DNA from: Bactericera cockerelli
Lineage: Eukaryota > Arthropoda > Insecta > Hemiptera > Triozidae
Assembly (NCBI GenBank): GCA_024516035.1
Contig: CM044959.1
Coordinates: 29,498,189-29,562,188 of the forward strand
Reading direction: 5' to 3'
Length of the DNA stretch: 64,000 bases
Both the position numbers and the translations under genes were made by a program. The notes under the pieces are model-generated. The model was given only the letters and a program-made list of their open reading frames with translations, was not told the DNA's origin and did no database searches. Every line of letters begins with the position of its first letter. Position 1 is the stretch's first letter. Below, piece by piece: positions 21,201 to 32,679 of the stretch.

Positions 21201-24200
21201 AATAGATTTAGAAACAATGTTCCTCACTCTTTTGTAGTATTTCAGTAAATGTATATTGTCTGGGTTTTGTTTTGTAAGTCTTGCTAGTCGGTCCCTATTC
21301 CTTATAGATCGAAGCAGAGCTTGTGTCATCCAAGGTTTGATGGGAGTAAGTTTATTTGTATAAGTTTTAATTTCTGAGCTCATTCGAATATAATTCTGTA
21401 TTATTTCTGTAAGTTTAGTAGTCATAAAATTAATATCATCAGATTCTAGAATGCATGTCCAGTCTTGGTCAGAGAGTTTTTGGTTTAGTAAGTCAAAGTT
21501 TATACTTTCATATTGTTTTGTTGTTATTTTTGAAGGTTTGTCGTTATTCAAGTCAATTTTTGCTAATGTTGAGTAATGGTCTGTTATATTAGTATGTATG
21601 ATGGCGGTTTTAATTTCTTTTATTGACCTACTCTTATACATTATGTGATCAATACATGATGTTGTTTTGTAAGTTGTTTGTTCGTCTCGTCTCAAGTTAG
21701 TTTTTTCCCTAGTAGGTTTAGTCACTGTTGGTATATAGTTGTGTCTATGTAAAATGTCAAGGTACTCATGTCCAATGTTATCTATACTTTCTTCAAGAAT
21801 ATTGATATTAATATCTCCAATCAACAAGCACCTATCACTTTTAATCTGTGGTAAGTAGCGATCCAACTCTTCTATGAATGTAGATATATTACCGGAAGGA
21901 GAACGATATAGTGTTAGTATTGTTATTTCTTTGTCTTTTATTTTTAGGTCGAGTTTCAAGCAGTTGGTCATTGTAAAGTTAGTTAGTTCGTCGGTTTGTA
22001 TATTAAGGTTGGGTCGAACATAGACAGCTATGCCTGAGGCTGCATTGTATTGTAGAGACGTGAAGATACTATTAAAAACCTGCAATAGAGAAAGAATAAG
22101 GGAATGAAGGATGATGCCAGGTTTCTGTCAAGATAATTATATCAATTTTCACTATACAAGGTGATAAGTTCAATACCAATTGATCAAAATTACTTTTCAA
22201 CCTGCCAATATTCATATGATAAATATTGAGTCCTTTAGTGTTTAATATGTTTTTAGTTGATAATATATCATCAAAAATAAGACAATCCTCTATTATAGAT
22301 GAGGGTATTATATCAATAATATTACTCATTTTAAATTGTTAAGGATATTTCAATAATTGATTATACTTAAATATAAATAATGATTTTATCAATAATTATA
22401 TTTTTTGAGAGATGTAGAAGAAAAGGACTGTCGTAGAATAAATAAATATGGCATTTTTTATGTGGATAAAAATATATGGTGTTGTGAAAATGAGAGAAAG
22501 GAAGTCTTGAACAAAATGAGTAATGGAGCAGTTATTTTTTGTGATAAATAAATAAAAAATCTTTGAAAAGAGTATGTAAAAAATGTAAATAAAAACAATT
22601 GAAAAAATATGTAACAAGTGTAAATAGAAATCTTTGAAAAAAATGTGTAACGAATGTAAATAATAATTTTTGAAAAAAGTTTGAAAAATATAAAAATTAG
22701 ATGCACATCTATTGACTGCTGCATCTCTATCAGCATATTTATGTGCGAACATCGAAATTTGAAGAGGCTGCTGAAGCATAGTCCTCAGTGTTGTCTGTTC
22801 CATGGGATGAGGCTGTTTGGGTGGTTGAGATTCTCTCCAGGTCCTCTTCATTTCTGATTGCAAATATTCTCGATTGCTCATTCTTTCTAATTAAAATTTT
22901 ACAATCCTTGACCCATACATATTTAAAATTATTATCTTTTTTGAATTGTTTGGTTTTGAATAGTAGGTTTTGGTTCTTTTTTGTCAAGTGCTCATTTATG
23001 TACACCTTACTTTTCCATAGGTCACTCTTCCTGAATGCAGCAGTCCATTTTTCTCTTGTTTTTGAATTTGCCATTCGAATAACAATAGGTTTCGCTTTCT
23101 TCTCATTGGTAGAGTGTACCCTGTGAGTCACTTGAACATCTAGCAGTGGGTTCTCAATACCAATATTAATTCCTATGTTCTCCACAATTTTATAAATATC
23201 TTCATTTTTGTTTTGTTTTACTCCATTGATTATCACATTATTTATTCTCGATCTCTGCTGTAATTCATCAATAATTTCCCTTGAAGATTTTAATTCAACT
23301 TTCAATCCATCATTATCTGCTTTTGTTTTTGAATTTCCTCTTCTAATTTATTAATTTTCTTCTTTTGGGATTCCACGATTAACAAAACCTGGTTGATTTG
23401 TTTTTCCATACTTTCCAGTTTTACGTTCATTTTGAGAAGAATATCTCTATCGGTCATAATATTATCATCCTCTATAATTTGAATTCCATCACTATCTGAG
23501 CTAGAGTTTAATGATGTTGAAGAAAGTTTATTTTTATTTGTTTTTTTCCCCATGATTATGTTTATTGATTGATAAAGAACACTCCGTGTAACACTGTCTT
23601 GTTTATAATCAGTAAATTTCAGTAAATTTCAGCCATCCAAAATATTAAAAGAAAAACACTCTAATCGTCTGGCACTACCTTGGTAACCAAGTCGGGCCTT
23701 GGCAACGAAATCAACAAACTTTTTTTCTTACGATAATATAAAAAGAAAGTCTACATCGATAACTTTTTTAATACATAAAATAATTAAATGACACAAATCA
23801 CAAATGAAAGCCGAGGTTTTTGTCTTTAATTTGATATATAATTTGTCTACTTTACAAAGTTAAAATCAAAGATATCAATTTTAAATTGGAGAGCGAATTT
23901 TTACGAACTGTTCAAGAAAACACAACACAACATTCTTTATTTTTAAAGTATTTGTTTTATTTATTTTTAAAGTATATGAATTATTAAAAGCATAATGGGA
24001 CTTCCTGTCTCAAGCCGATAGTCTAAATAAAGCACTACTACGTAGGTAGATCAATAAGTACCCGTGTTTAGGGACATGTTACATCATTGGTGAAACTTGT
24101 TGATACTTGTTGATGGAACGACATCTCAAATGACCACATCCAAAGTTTGAAACTGATTACTCTCTTAGTTTTCATTTATCGGTCACTTGAAGTTGTTGTG

Positions 24201-27200
24201 TTGCGTATAGTTGAGTGATATGGAAAAAGAACAGTACCGAGCAGTTATTCGATTCCTTTTTTTGGACGGGAAAAAATGTGATGAGATAAAATTAAAGTTA
24301 GATGCTGTGTACGGGAGCTCTTCACCTTCTATGACCACTGTTCGCTTTTGGTTTAATGAATTTAAACGAGGGCGCACAAGCATTTTTGACGAGGACCGCC
24401 CAGGACGCCCAGAAGACGTGTGTACCGAGGAAGTCGTGGAAAAAGTGCATGATATGATTCTCAAAGATCGCCGAACAAAAGTGCGTGAAGTAGCTGAGAG
24501 TGTGGGCATTTCATATGGAACTGTTTTTAAAATCCTTCATGATAAGCTGGGCATGAGAAAACTATCGGCGCGATGGGTGCCGCGATTGCTCACAATTGAC
24601 AACAAACGAATTCGGCTGAATTGTTCAAAGGCTAGTTTAGAACTCTTCAATCGCAATCCAGATGATTTTTTGCGTCGAGTTGTGACCGTTGATGAAACCT
24701 GGATACATCACTATACCCCAGAAACCAAACAGCAGTCAAAAGAATGGACTTTGGTTGGAGAATCTGCCCCAAAGAAGGCGAAATCGGTCCAATCGGCCGG
24801 AAAAGTCATGGCTACCGTTTTTTGGGATGCAAAGGGAATTATTCTTATTGACTTCTTGGAAAAAGGAAAAACAATAACTGCTGCATATTATAGTGAGTTA
24901 TTGACACGATTTGATGCAAAATTGAAGGAGACAAGCCCCATTTGGCGAGAAAGAAAGTCTTGTTTCACCATGACAATGCACCAGCTCACTCATCTGGAAT
25001 TGTTGCTGCTAAAATCCATCAACTTGGATACGAATTATTGCCACACCCACCTTACTCACCTGACCTAGCCCCCTGCGATTATTTTTGTTTCCTAACTTTA
25101 AAGTTTGGCTCGGTGGAAAGAGGTTCAGCTCAAATGATGACGTCATAAGCCAGACAAAGGGCTATTTTGAGGAGTTCGAAGGGAGCTACTTTTTGGAAGG
25201 GCTAAAAAAGTGGCAGGATCGCTGGAAGAAGTGTGTAGCCTTGAAAGGAGACTACGTCGAAAAATAGAACCCAAAAATGTAAGTATCTCGCACTCTTTTT
25301 TCAAACACGGGTACTTCTTGATCCGCCCTCGTATAATATATAAAATATGAATAACAACTTGCCATTTTGATGGCAATAGAATGTATGTTATAGGAAGGCC
25401 TAAGGGTACATTTAGACATTAATACTACATGAAACAGTGTAATCTATATCTATAAAAGAAAGCTGTCTGTATGTGTGTGTGTATGTATGTGTGTATGTAT
25501 GTTCTTTATACAAATCCACACCGTTTGACCGAGAAACCTGAAATTTTGCACATAGGTCCGCTTGGATCAGGAAATTCTTCTAGGCTAGATTATATCTCCC
25601 TGAGGTTAAGCTACAATGAGTAAGGATAAAAATGGATGGGTGACGCAAAAAAAATGCACGTTTTTTGACATAAATGACATTTTTTCTCGAAATTTGTCGC
25701 GACGACCTATCAACTCAAAGCGAGAAAGTTTTTAGGCAAGGGCTTGAGCTTTCAATTGACATATCGATCGCGAATTTCTGATGAGCCGTTCTTGAGCTAC
25801 GCCGGGTAAGGTAAAAAAATGGATGGGTAACATGTAAAATATTCACGTTTTTTGACCTAAATGACATTTTTCTCGAAATTTGAAGTGACGACCTATCAAC
25901 TCAGAGCGAGAAAGTTTTAGGCAAGGGTTTAGGCTTTCATTTGACATATTGATCGCGAAATTCTGATGAGCCATTCTTGAGCTACGCCGGGGAAGGCCAG
26001 AAAATAGATGGGCGACAAAAAATATTCAGGTTTTTTTTTCAAACCTAAATGACATTTTGTGTGTGTGTGTGTGGTGTGTGTGTGTGGTGTGTGTGTGTGT
26101 ATGGTGTGTGTGTGTGTGTGTGTGTGTGTGGTGTGGTGTGTGTGTGTGTGTGTGTATGGTGTGGTGGTGTGTGTGTGGTGTGTGTGTGGTGTGGTGTGTG
26201 TGTGTGTGTGTGTGGTGTGTGTGTGTGTGTGTGGTGTGTGTGTGTGGTGTGTGTGTGTGTGGTGTGTGTGTGTGGTGTGTGTGTGTGGTGTGTGTGTGTG
26301 GTGTGTGTGTGTGGTGTGTGTGTGTGGTGTGTGTGTGTGTGTGGTGTGTGTGTGGTGTGGTATGTGTGTGTGTGTGGTGTGTGGGTGTGTGCGTGTGTGT
26401 GCGTGTGTGTGCGTGTGTGTGGGTGTGTGTGGATGTGTGTGTGTGGATGTGTGTGTGTGGGTGGGTGTGTGTGTGCGTTGTGTGTGTTTGATGGGCTGGC
26501 GAAGCGGCGGGTGTAACCCGCTAGTTTAATATAATACTACCATGGGATTTATTACAACAAAAATATTTAAAGCTGTTTAAAATTATCCGCACTGGAATAT
26601 TATTAAAAATTGACAGTGTTTTAAAATCTGACATCGAGGCCATTCATTCAATACCTCACTCGATGGGTTTTAATTAAAAAGTATACCAACCAGCCCACTT
26701 TTAGGGCCTCTTTTCCTTCTTTGACCGAAGTGCGGCCCCCTTAGATTTTTAGATCACGAAATTTCACTACTAAAATAAAATATAATTTGTTAACCACCCT
26801 ACAGTCCCTACACCCTTGCTTTATTGGATAAATTTTAAAAAATCGTTTTCAATCTACACCAAAACCGCCCCAAAAATAGGTGAATTTCTAGGACCCCAAT
26901 TAACAAGTGTACTAAATTTGAATTTTGAAGGATCCGGTAGTTATCATGGAACAGACATACAGACAGACAAACGAAAGGTATCCCAGAACCTCACTAAATA
27001 CAAATAATAATGTTTTTTTTTTTAATACTTACACGTAACCCATGAAGATCAGGACTATTTTTAATCAAGTTCATGAATATATCCAGGGCTTGGTCTAAAT
27101 CTTGTTTCAAAATTAAATAATAACAAGCTTCTTGTAGGGTAGTTTCGTCCAGATGGCCCTTGCCATGAAATTTTTCCTTAAGTTCATTTAGTATGGGCAG

Positions 27201-30200
27201 TGGATTGTACTCAGGATTCAATCTCATATTAATTTTAATGATGTCCATTCCAGATCCATATGATCCATTTTCATATGATTTCAAGTTGAATTCCAAGGCT
27301 TTCTCGAAATTCTAACAAATGAATAAAATAGTTGATGAGTATTTTTCTATGACTATCTTAGGTAACTAACAACCAACTTGAATATCTTGGTTCTTGGCAC
27401 AACAAACTTTGAATTGGGTGATCGGGTTTAAAATTTGGTCATGTTTTTAGTGGAGTAAATTTAACTTAACTTTACTTTTAAATAAATATAAATTCCCGGC
27501 CTCAAATTTCCTTTGAATTAAATAAAAGGCTTTATTTCCTGGACTACGAAGGTGAAATGATTTATATTTATTGGAGACAACAACACCAACAATAGATTTA
27601 AGTGAGAATTCCACACACAAGTGCAAGTAACAAGTGATGACCTAATGATATTCTAATTATTTTACACCTTTTGATGTCTTTAATCATTTATTTCTTCTCA
27701 ATTTATGCAAATTCATAGAATACAACAATTGGGAGATAGAAGAAGCATTACATCAAACCACAGGTCTATTACATCGAAATAATTTTATTTGATTTAACAA
27801 TAAAATGCACGATGTACTATGGAGATATTGGAGATATGCAAGACATAACAATGATGTCATAATTATGTAAAAGCCCAGGTAGTGTATTGTCCAAATTGGC
27901 AGTGTTTTTTCGTTATTTTTTTTCTTGTACATACATAATTATATCTTACCATTTCATGTCTCTCATAAAACATTGCCAAGGTATGCAGTGTTAAAGGAGA
28001 GTTTGGACATAATTCAACTGCTTTCAATGCCAACTCCAAGGCTTTTTTGAGATCTTTGAAAGGATAAGGCAATTCAGATAATCCTCTTGATATTTTGGAT
28101 AGAGCTGTGGCTGAAAGATCGTCATATTGCAGTGCCTCCCTAGTTTGTAGGAAAAAAACAAGAGTCTGATTGTAAATAATGGTTACATGATTTTATATAA
28201 ACAAAGTTTAGGTACCTACTTTTCAATTAAATATATACATAATATGATTTTACTTTCAAGTACTCAATACCACATCGACCATTTGAAACAAATACATTTC
28301 AATGCATTTTGCTAAACTAGATAGGTAATCCCCTCCTATTCTTTTTTTTACCAGGTAACTGATACAAAATAACATATACCAATACTTTAATTACAGAGTT
28401 ATAGTATTGAAAGTTTATACAATAATTATGCTTTGCTGCAAAATACATGCTTGTTATTACTTATTGACCAAACGAGCTCTTTCTATTAACTCGACAGTTT
28501 TACTCATAATTTATCTGTACAAAACTTTATTTGTTTTGGTTTTACTTGTCTTCTTATTATTGTTATTTTTTTTCTCCTTTAAACCAGACCATGTCCTAGC
28601 ATGGTTATTACAGATACCTATCCAGGTACAAGACATGAGAATGTGATGTTACTTAACTGGAATCTCAATAGGACCTCTACCTATGAATTTTGTGCAATTC
28701 ACTTAGAAAACTATTTATTGTGCTTCAACTGCTTCATACCAAAAGGTTGAGTACAATTGTTGTGGAACAAAGATAAAGGTTATATACATACCTGTATAGT
28801 TCCAAAGCTTTTCCGTTCAAGCCTTTTATTTGTTCACCAAAATTTTCCGGCCCAAACTTCTGGAACAGCTTAGTTGATAGTTCTTTATATGATGTTGCAC
28901 AAAAAATTGCATATGCTGGACATTTCTTCTTGCTGTAGGCATTTTCCAGGGCGCAAATTTCTTCTTTTTCAGGGATCTCAAAAAATGTGCCAAGTTTTCT
29001 CAAACGACGCAGGACTTTACCCAACAGAAAATGCCACTCAGCCTCTTCTGGATTCAAGCTACTGCTTCTCGGATATCGTCCACCACAAAAGCAGAACTGT
29101 CCGGCCCATATTCATTGAATATTGACACTTTCAACCCAAGTAATCCTGCTTTCTCAATATTGCTCATAGACTCTCTTCTTTTGATCATCTGTACAACCTT
29201 CAAAAATAGAAATGAGATCATTTTAAATATTTTTTTCCAACACAACAACTTCAGGAAAATTCCAATTCCAAAATGAATAAAATCTAACATAATATACCTA
29301 TAAAGTAAAAGACTATAGTTACATTTTCAAACTTTTAACTTAAAATCTAAGGATGTGTATGGACATCAATTGTCAAATAACTTTAAAAATATAAGAGATA
29401 AATAATAAAGAGCTGGTCATTTGGGTTATTATCTTTTATTCTGTGTCACTAATGTGGATTCTAGCAACTAAAAATAGTGACACATAGAATATTGACATAT
29501 TGACTTTATACTTTAAAAATAATATTCCATGTATTTTGACATAAACAAACTGCCAAAGTACACCTAAAAAGATTTTGTTTTCTCTTATGTGCTTCTTTGT
29601 GTTGTTATAAAACAATTTTAGGGTAGCCTAGAATTATAGGATTTTTCTGTATTGCTAATATCCTATTATCATAATTTGCTCAAATTTGAAACTGATTGCT
29701 GTCCAAATCAAAGCAGCTACTCATTATAGTAACTATATTGCAATACATATTTAAAAATATTTAGTTTAAAAATACCTTACATACACATTAAAAAGACCAT
29801 ACATACATTTCTTAGTTCATTACAAGATTTTTTTTCTTTCTGGAATTTTCAAGTTGAGTATTTTAAATATTACCTACTTGGGAATGCATAAATGAATCAA
29901 TGAATGCATAAAATGAAAAGTGTCTATTACTTTTGATAAATTTCTAATATTAGAAATGGGATGTATTGTGTTCGTTTTTGTAAAAAATAATAATATTCTT
30001 TGTGCAATTTTAATTTTTCATAACCTCCTGAGCAACTTTGGTTTTGTGTCTGTTTTTTTTTTTTTTTTTTAATACATAAAATCTCAAAATTGCTAAGTGT
30101 ATACAATATGAACTAATCACGAGGAAGTATTGTGTTCATAATTGGCAGTGTATTTTCTGTTTCTTTATTTGATTTTGTTCTTGAAAATAATCCTAAATTG

Positions 30201-32679
30201 AATTAAAATGAGACTAATTCAAGTAATTTACTTTAGTTCTGAGACCTAAATCCTAATTTAATACTATTTCTATATCTTATTTTATTTTCATCTTGAAAAT
30301 TAACTTTCATCCCCCCCAAAAACTTTTTGTTGATAATTAGTTCCTCTCGATGTATTTGCACAACAATAAACAATACAGAGAAGAAGAAAAAAGCACCAAA
30401 TGCACATACGGATAGTATTCTACTCCAAAATACACTTTTGTTTTAGTGGTCACCGTGGTCGAGTGGGTTAGCGCGCTCGGCTTGCAAGCACGGTGACTTG
30501 GGGTTCGATCCCCAGCGGCGCAGAAATTTTCTTTACTGAACTTTTATGTCCAGGGTCCACTCATACCTATTGAGAAAAAAATGAGTGGTTACTTGTATGA
30601 GTAAAAACCAGTGGCAGCATTACCAGAGTATTAAGAAATTAATATAATAAAATTCAGAAAGTGAAGGAGGCTCTCAATAATGCTGCGCTACCCATAAAAT
30701 TGTGCGGAGGCCTTGTGATACAACACAAATATATAACATAAATACCAACATTATTACTTAAAATTTTGCTGCCAAATACGAAAAAATAAATATACTATCT
30801 GGATAATTTTGTGAAGTGTTTTAAAAAAAAAAACTTACTTCTTGGGCTTTAAAATATTCACCATCATCAAAATAGTATCTTGCTTTCATGGCAAGTATAA
30901 TGTGAAATAAAGATGCTTTGATTGATTCATAAAAACTATCTCTAATACCCTCAGCATCAATAATGGCATAAGCTTTTTCTACTGTTTGCCATGCTTGGTC
31001 CTTTTTATCTACTTTGAAGTAGTAGAAACTTAGACTTGTAGTGAAGACAAATCTGAAAATAAATAAATAAACATCTTTTGAACAAAATTTATAATAACCA
31101 TTGACAGCAAAATTAACATGAACAACTCTTTTTTCACAGACTAAATCAATTTCATTATTAAAGTTAGAAAACACCCATTAGCACATACAATGAATGCCTA
31201 CAAAAAAAATTTCTTTTCTTTCTCAGATTCAATTTTGAGCAAATTCTGTGATATTTTGACTATCAATAGTGTGATACAAACTTTTATTAAAGTGATATTG
31301 TTCTTTTTTTTATTATTCAATTATTGCTAACTCAACGGTAAAAGAAAATGAAAATTTGATTAGGATTGACCCCCAATGAAATAAATTGCACTACTTGAAA
31401 AATAAACTGGTGTGCAAAACACTAATATGCATATTGCATACATGTAAAATTTCATCAAAATCAGGTGTACCACGAGATATAAGCATATAAGTAAAAAGTT
31501 AGTGGTGAGGCGCATGGTCTCTATCACTGAGAACCACTAGTGCAAAGTTAATTAATTTAAAATGGGATCATTAACAATATATCTCTTATATGTGTACAAA
31601 ATTTCTTCGAAATCCGTTCAGTAGGTAGTTCCTGAGATTTGCGTGTTACAAGGAATGTAACGTGTTACAAGGAAAAATATTATACAAAATAGGTGTTTGC
31701 CCCAAGTGCTTAATAGCCTAGTTACGTCCCTGTGCCTTAAACATAGAAACAAAGAAGTCTTGTTTACAATAGTAAAATTAAATTCATTGACATACAAAAA
31801 AAATCTGGTGTAAACATCAACACGACTTTCCTTATCCCCAAAAAGTAGTCGAATATCCGCCACTGTGACTCAACGGTAACAGATAACTAAAAACCAATGC
31901 CAAATTCGTAATCAGCACTTCATAATCATTGAATTTGATATGTCATAACCCCCATGTAGGATGAATAATAAAAAAGTTAGTCAAAGCGAGTCCCCCCCAA
32001 ATACCGGTAAATTGGGGCCGAGTTCCAAAAAGTTCAAGATATCAAAAAAAATGATCAGAATAGACCCCTATTATTTTTTTAATCTAAGAAAATGTTGTTC
32101 TTTAAAAAAATTTGTATCTTTAACCAATTTAAAGAAGCGGCGCTTGCGGCTAGCATTTGCGGCCCTGTGGCCGCACAATGCGGCCGATTTCAACCAAAAG
32201 TTTCGTGGTTCGTCTGGTGTATAAAATTAATTTGTGTACCAAATTTCAAGTCTCTAGCTTTTACCGTTCTTGAGATATCCTGTTCACACACAGACAGACA
32301 GACAGACAGACGCACGGACCAATGGCTGAAAACAACTTTTTTGGTATCCTGAGGCCATGATTCGTCCAGAAATGTGAAAAACTGGGTAGGTCAAATTTTT
32401 GACGAATACAATACTTTCCTTATTATAAGATAAGGAAAGTAAAAAAGTCTAAAAGAACAACAATAACAAAAATCTCATAGTGAAAACTTACTTCCTCCAC
32501 TGAAATTCATGTGATAGTAATTTTTCTGTTTCAGAATTTATTTTGTTATCTAGATTCTGCATCTTGGTTTCAATCACTTCTTTAGTACTAAAAATATATT
32601 CTGGAAAGCCCCAATCAAATGGACATTCCAATGTTTTGAGATCTTCATAAAGAGAAAACTCATCAATTTCTTTAGCCAT
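17143..32679 (-). CDS. IFIT-like tetratricopeptide-repeat protein with Arg/Asn-rich tail (whole gene, about 866 aa)
   Basis: Seven coding exons on the minus strand join with matching phases (32679-32492, 31052-30839, 29197-28792, 28139-27950, 27311-27033, 18926-18665, 18204-17143). The N-terminus LKTLECPFDWGF resembles the L-x2-L-x-C-x-F-x-W start of vertebrate IFIT proteins. TPR-type helices follow: NPEEAEWHFLLGKVLRRL, ALELALKAVELCPNSPLTLH and LDQALDIFMNLIKNSPDLHG. The last exon is a low-complexity tail with Arg/Asn and acidic Ser/Asn-rich parts, likely disordered and RNA-linked. IFITs bind the 5' ends of foreign RNA; that role here is inference only. Two single-base homopolymer indels (about 29057, one base missing; 17829-17836, one extra) break the frame as assembled. 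The conserved phases and clean splice sites favour assembly error over decay. The alternative is a generic TPR protein. Confidence 0.7.
18665..18926 (-). CDS. TPR gene exon 7
   Basis: Acceptor CTCTCTTTCAG ends at 18927; donor CGTG/GTAAGT follows 18665. 262 bp, phase 0 in, phase 1 out. Encodes a helical, Lys-rich segment (IYELLYHELKSLRNKNKS; NAPDLFKKEVDENFLANL) that links the TPR array to the disordered tail. Confidence 0.75.
19351..22329 (-). pseudogene. LINE ORF2: AP endonuclease and reverse transcriptase, frameshifted
   Basis: Pieces in successive frames (22329-22072, 22085-21012, 20884-20564, 20571-19351) cover one ORF2. The endonuclease part shows a nuclease start (LTETW), LLIGDININ, SCIDHIMYKS and ITDHYSTL, equivalent to the GD-N, DHI and SDH motifs. 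The RT part shows NYRPISLLPMFSKILEK, FLDIAKAYDSIKH, the palm motif CYADDAV and a later YLGIIID. Three frameshifts separate the pieces, so the copy cannot make an intact protein as assembled. The motif style suits the Jockey/CR1 group; clade placement needs a tree. Confidence 0.85.
22540..22690. repeat. Short imperfect tandem repeats between LINE ORF1 and ORF2
   Basis: A unit of about 50 bp containing TTTGAAAAAA, then ATGTGTAAC, then GTGTAAATA recurs about three times. It lies in the inter-ORF linker of the LINE. Confidence 0.5.
22739..23553 (-). pseudogene. LINE ORF1: coiled-coil nucleic-acid-binding protein, frameshifted
   Basis: Two overlapping frames (23553-23302 and 23305-22739). The first has an acidic Ser-rich start and a heptad-like coiled coil (KLESMEKQINQVLLIVESQ; KKKINKLEEEIQ). 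The second continues with RSRINNVIINGVKQN, HRVHSTNEKKAKPIVIRM and WKSKVYINEHLTKKN, typical of LINE ORF1 proteins with an RRM-like fold. A one-base shift near 23303 separates them. Confidence 0.75.
23721..24040. other. Intronic, no supported feature
   Basis: AT-rich sequence between the LINE 5' end and the mariner. A repeated TATTTTTAAAGTAT near 23938 and 23962 is the only structure seen. Confidence 0.35.
24041..25331 (+). mobile_element. Mariner element, 1291 bp, complete ends
   Basis: 29 bp terminal inverted repeats (24041-24069 and 25303-25331) match at 24 of 29 positions and share AAGTACCCGTGTTT at their inner ends. TA dinucleotides flank both ends (24039-24040, 25332-25333). The length is canonical for mariner. 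It lies in TPR intron 6, opposite to the gene. Confidence 0.9.
24220..25267 (+). pseudogene. Mariner transposase, two frameshifts
   Basis: The N-terminal paired helix-turn-helix region includes VRFWFNEFKRGRTSIFDEDR and GRPE. Catalytic residues are all present across frames: VTVDETW (first Asp), HHDNAPAHSS (second Asp) and PYSPDLAPCDYF (third Asp), with 34 residues between the second and third, the DD34D signature of mariner. Frame changes occur near 24945 and 25085, so no intact product is encoded. The first ATG is at 24220. The end KGDYVEK-stop matches the usual C-terminus. Confidence 0.9.
25443..26524 (+). mobile_element. Non-autonomous Helitron with internal GT satellite
   Basis: 5' end TCTATATCTATAAAAG after a host A; 3' end CGGGTGTAACCCGCTAG before a host T, with the terminal hairpin GCGGGTGTAACCCGC. 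The interior holds two similar blocks of about 170 bp (around 25630-25800 and 25810-25990; ATTTGACATAT, GATCGCGAA, TTCTTGAGCTACGCCGGG) and then a GT-rich array. No Rep/helicase frame. Related 3' ends are at 53023 and 35712. Confidence 0.8.
26057..26490 (+). repeat. GT-rich satellite (GTGTGTGTGTGG-type)
   Basis: About 430 bases of GT dinucleotides broken by regular GG interruptions, on one strand almost free of A and C. It creates long but meaningless Val/Cys reading frames in all three plus frames. Confidence 0.95.
26525..27032. other. Intronic sequence with an interspersed-repeat tail
   Basis: CAGACATACAGACAGACAAACG near 26953 and the preceding AATTTGAATTTTGAAGGATC-type sequence resemble the CAGACAGACAGACAG-containing part of the repeat at 31620-32440. 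No gene. Confidence 0.4.
27033..27311 (-). CDS. TPR gene exon 6
   Basis: Acceptor ATTTGTTAG ends at 27312; donor CGT/GTAAGT after 27033. 279 bp, phase 0 both sides. Encodes NFEKALEFNLKSYENG and LDQALDIFMNLIKNSPDLHG, two TPR-like helix pairs. Confidence 0.85.
27312..27949. other. TPR intron 5
   Basis: AT-rich intron with no recognised repeat or RNA. Confidence 0.5.
27950..28139 (-). CDS. TPR gene exon 5
   Basis: Acceptor TACAAACTAG, exon from 28139; donor ATG/GTAAGA after 27950. 190 bp, phase 2 in, phase 0 out. Encodes EALQYDDLSATALSKISRGL and a clear TPR (KKALELALKAVELCPNSPLT). Confidence 0.85.
28140..28791. other. TPR intron 4
   Basis: AT-rich intron; no feature recognised. Confidence 0.5.
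28792..29197 (-). CDS. TPR gene exon 4, one-base deletion near 29057
   Basis: Acceptor TATTTTTGAAG, exon from 29197; donor TACAG/GTATGT after 28792. Encodes MIKRRESMSNIEKAGLLGLK, then REAVA, a one-base frame break, then NPEEAEWHFLLGKVLRRLRK and SKKKCPAYAIFCATSYKEL. A missing T in GCTTGAAT (expected GCTTTGAAT, giving Ala-Leu-Asn) restores the frame at 29057, inside a textbook TPR. Out phase 2 matches exon 5. Confidence 0.8.
29198..30444. other. TPR intron 3, proximal part
   Basis: Apart from the family P repeat at 29884-29966 and a T-run at 30053-30070, no feature was recognised. Confidence 0.4.
29884..29966 (-). repeat. Short palindrome-bearing repeat (family P), uninterrupted copy
   Basis: Contains AATGAATCAATGAATGCATA and the palindrome TTTCTAATATTAGAAA. 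The same sequence, inverted and split by a Helitron, lies at 33103-33410; partial copies at 54478-54516 and 55268-55312 share CTAATATTAGAAAT-type cores. Confidence 0.6.
30445..30735 (+). repeat. tRNA-derived SINE (family A), near full length
   Basis: Head GTGGTCGAGTGGGTTAGCGC and B box GGTTCGATCCCC, then the same body as 4546-4848 (GGGTCCACTCATACC, ACCAGTGGCAGCATTACCAG, GGAGGCTCTCAATAATGCTG). It sits in TPR intron 3, antisense to the gene. Confidence 0.85.
30839..31052 (-). CDS. TPR gene exon 3
   Basis: Acceptor TTATTTATTTTCAG, exon from 31052; donor GAA/GTAAGT after 30839. 214 bp, phase 2 in, phase 0 out. Encodes FVFTTSLSFYYFKVDKKDQA and EYFKAQE, TPR-like helices with Tyr/Phe-rich packing. 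Confidence 0.85.
31620..32440 (-). repeat. Interspersed repeat (family R), minus strand
   Basis: Inverted relative to 9480-9936 and 61690-61912: CCAAATACCGGTAAATTGG, GATGAATAATAAAAAAGTTA, CCAAATTCGTAATCAGCA and CCACTGTGACTCAACGGTAAC. It also carries a CAGACAGACAGACAG run (32288) and a GAAAGTA-bearing inverted pair near 32410. It fills much of TPR intron 2. Confidence 0.6.

Larger units (their letters stand above)
18996..23720 (-). mobile_element. Non-LTR retrotransposon (LINE), Jockey/CR1-like, near full length
   Basis: Minus-strand element with a 26-base poly(A) tail (T-run 18996-19021), a 3'UTR, ORF2 (22329-19351), a repetitive linker and ORF1 (23553-22739). The 5' end is near 23720, where a GC-richer leader starts. 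It sits in TPR intron 6 in the same orientation as the gene. Frames are broken at several places, so it is inactive as assembled. The target duplication could not be identified by eye. Confidence 0.8.

Noticed and set aside
26049..26529. Three overlapping plus-strand ORFs of 144-156 codons
   Set aside because: They are Val/Cys/Gly readings of the GT satellite in all three frames, with no protein character.
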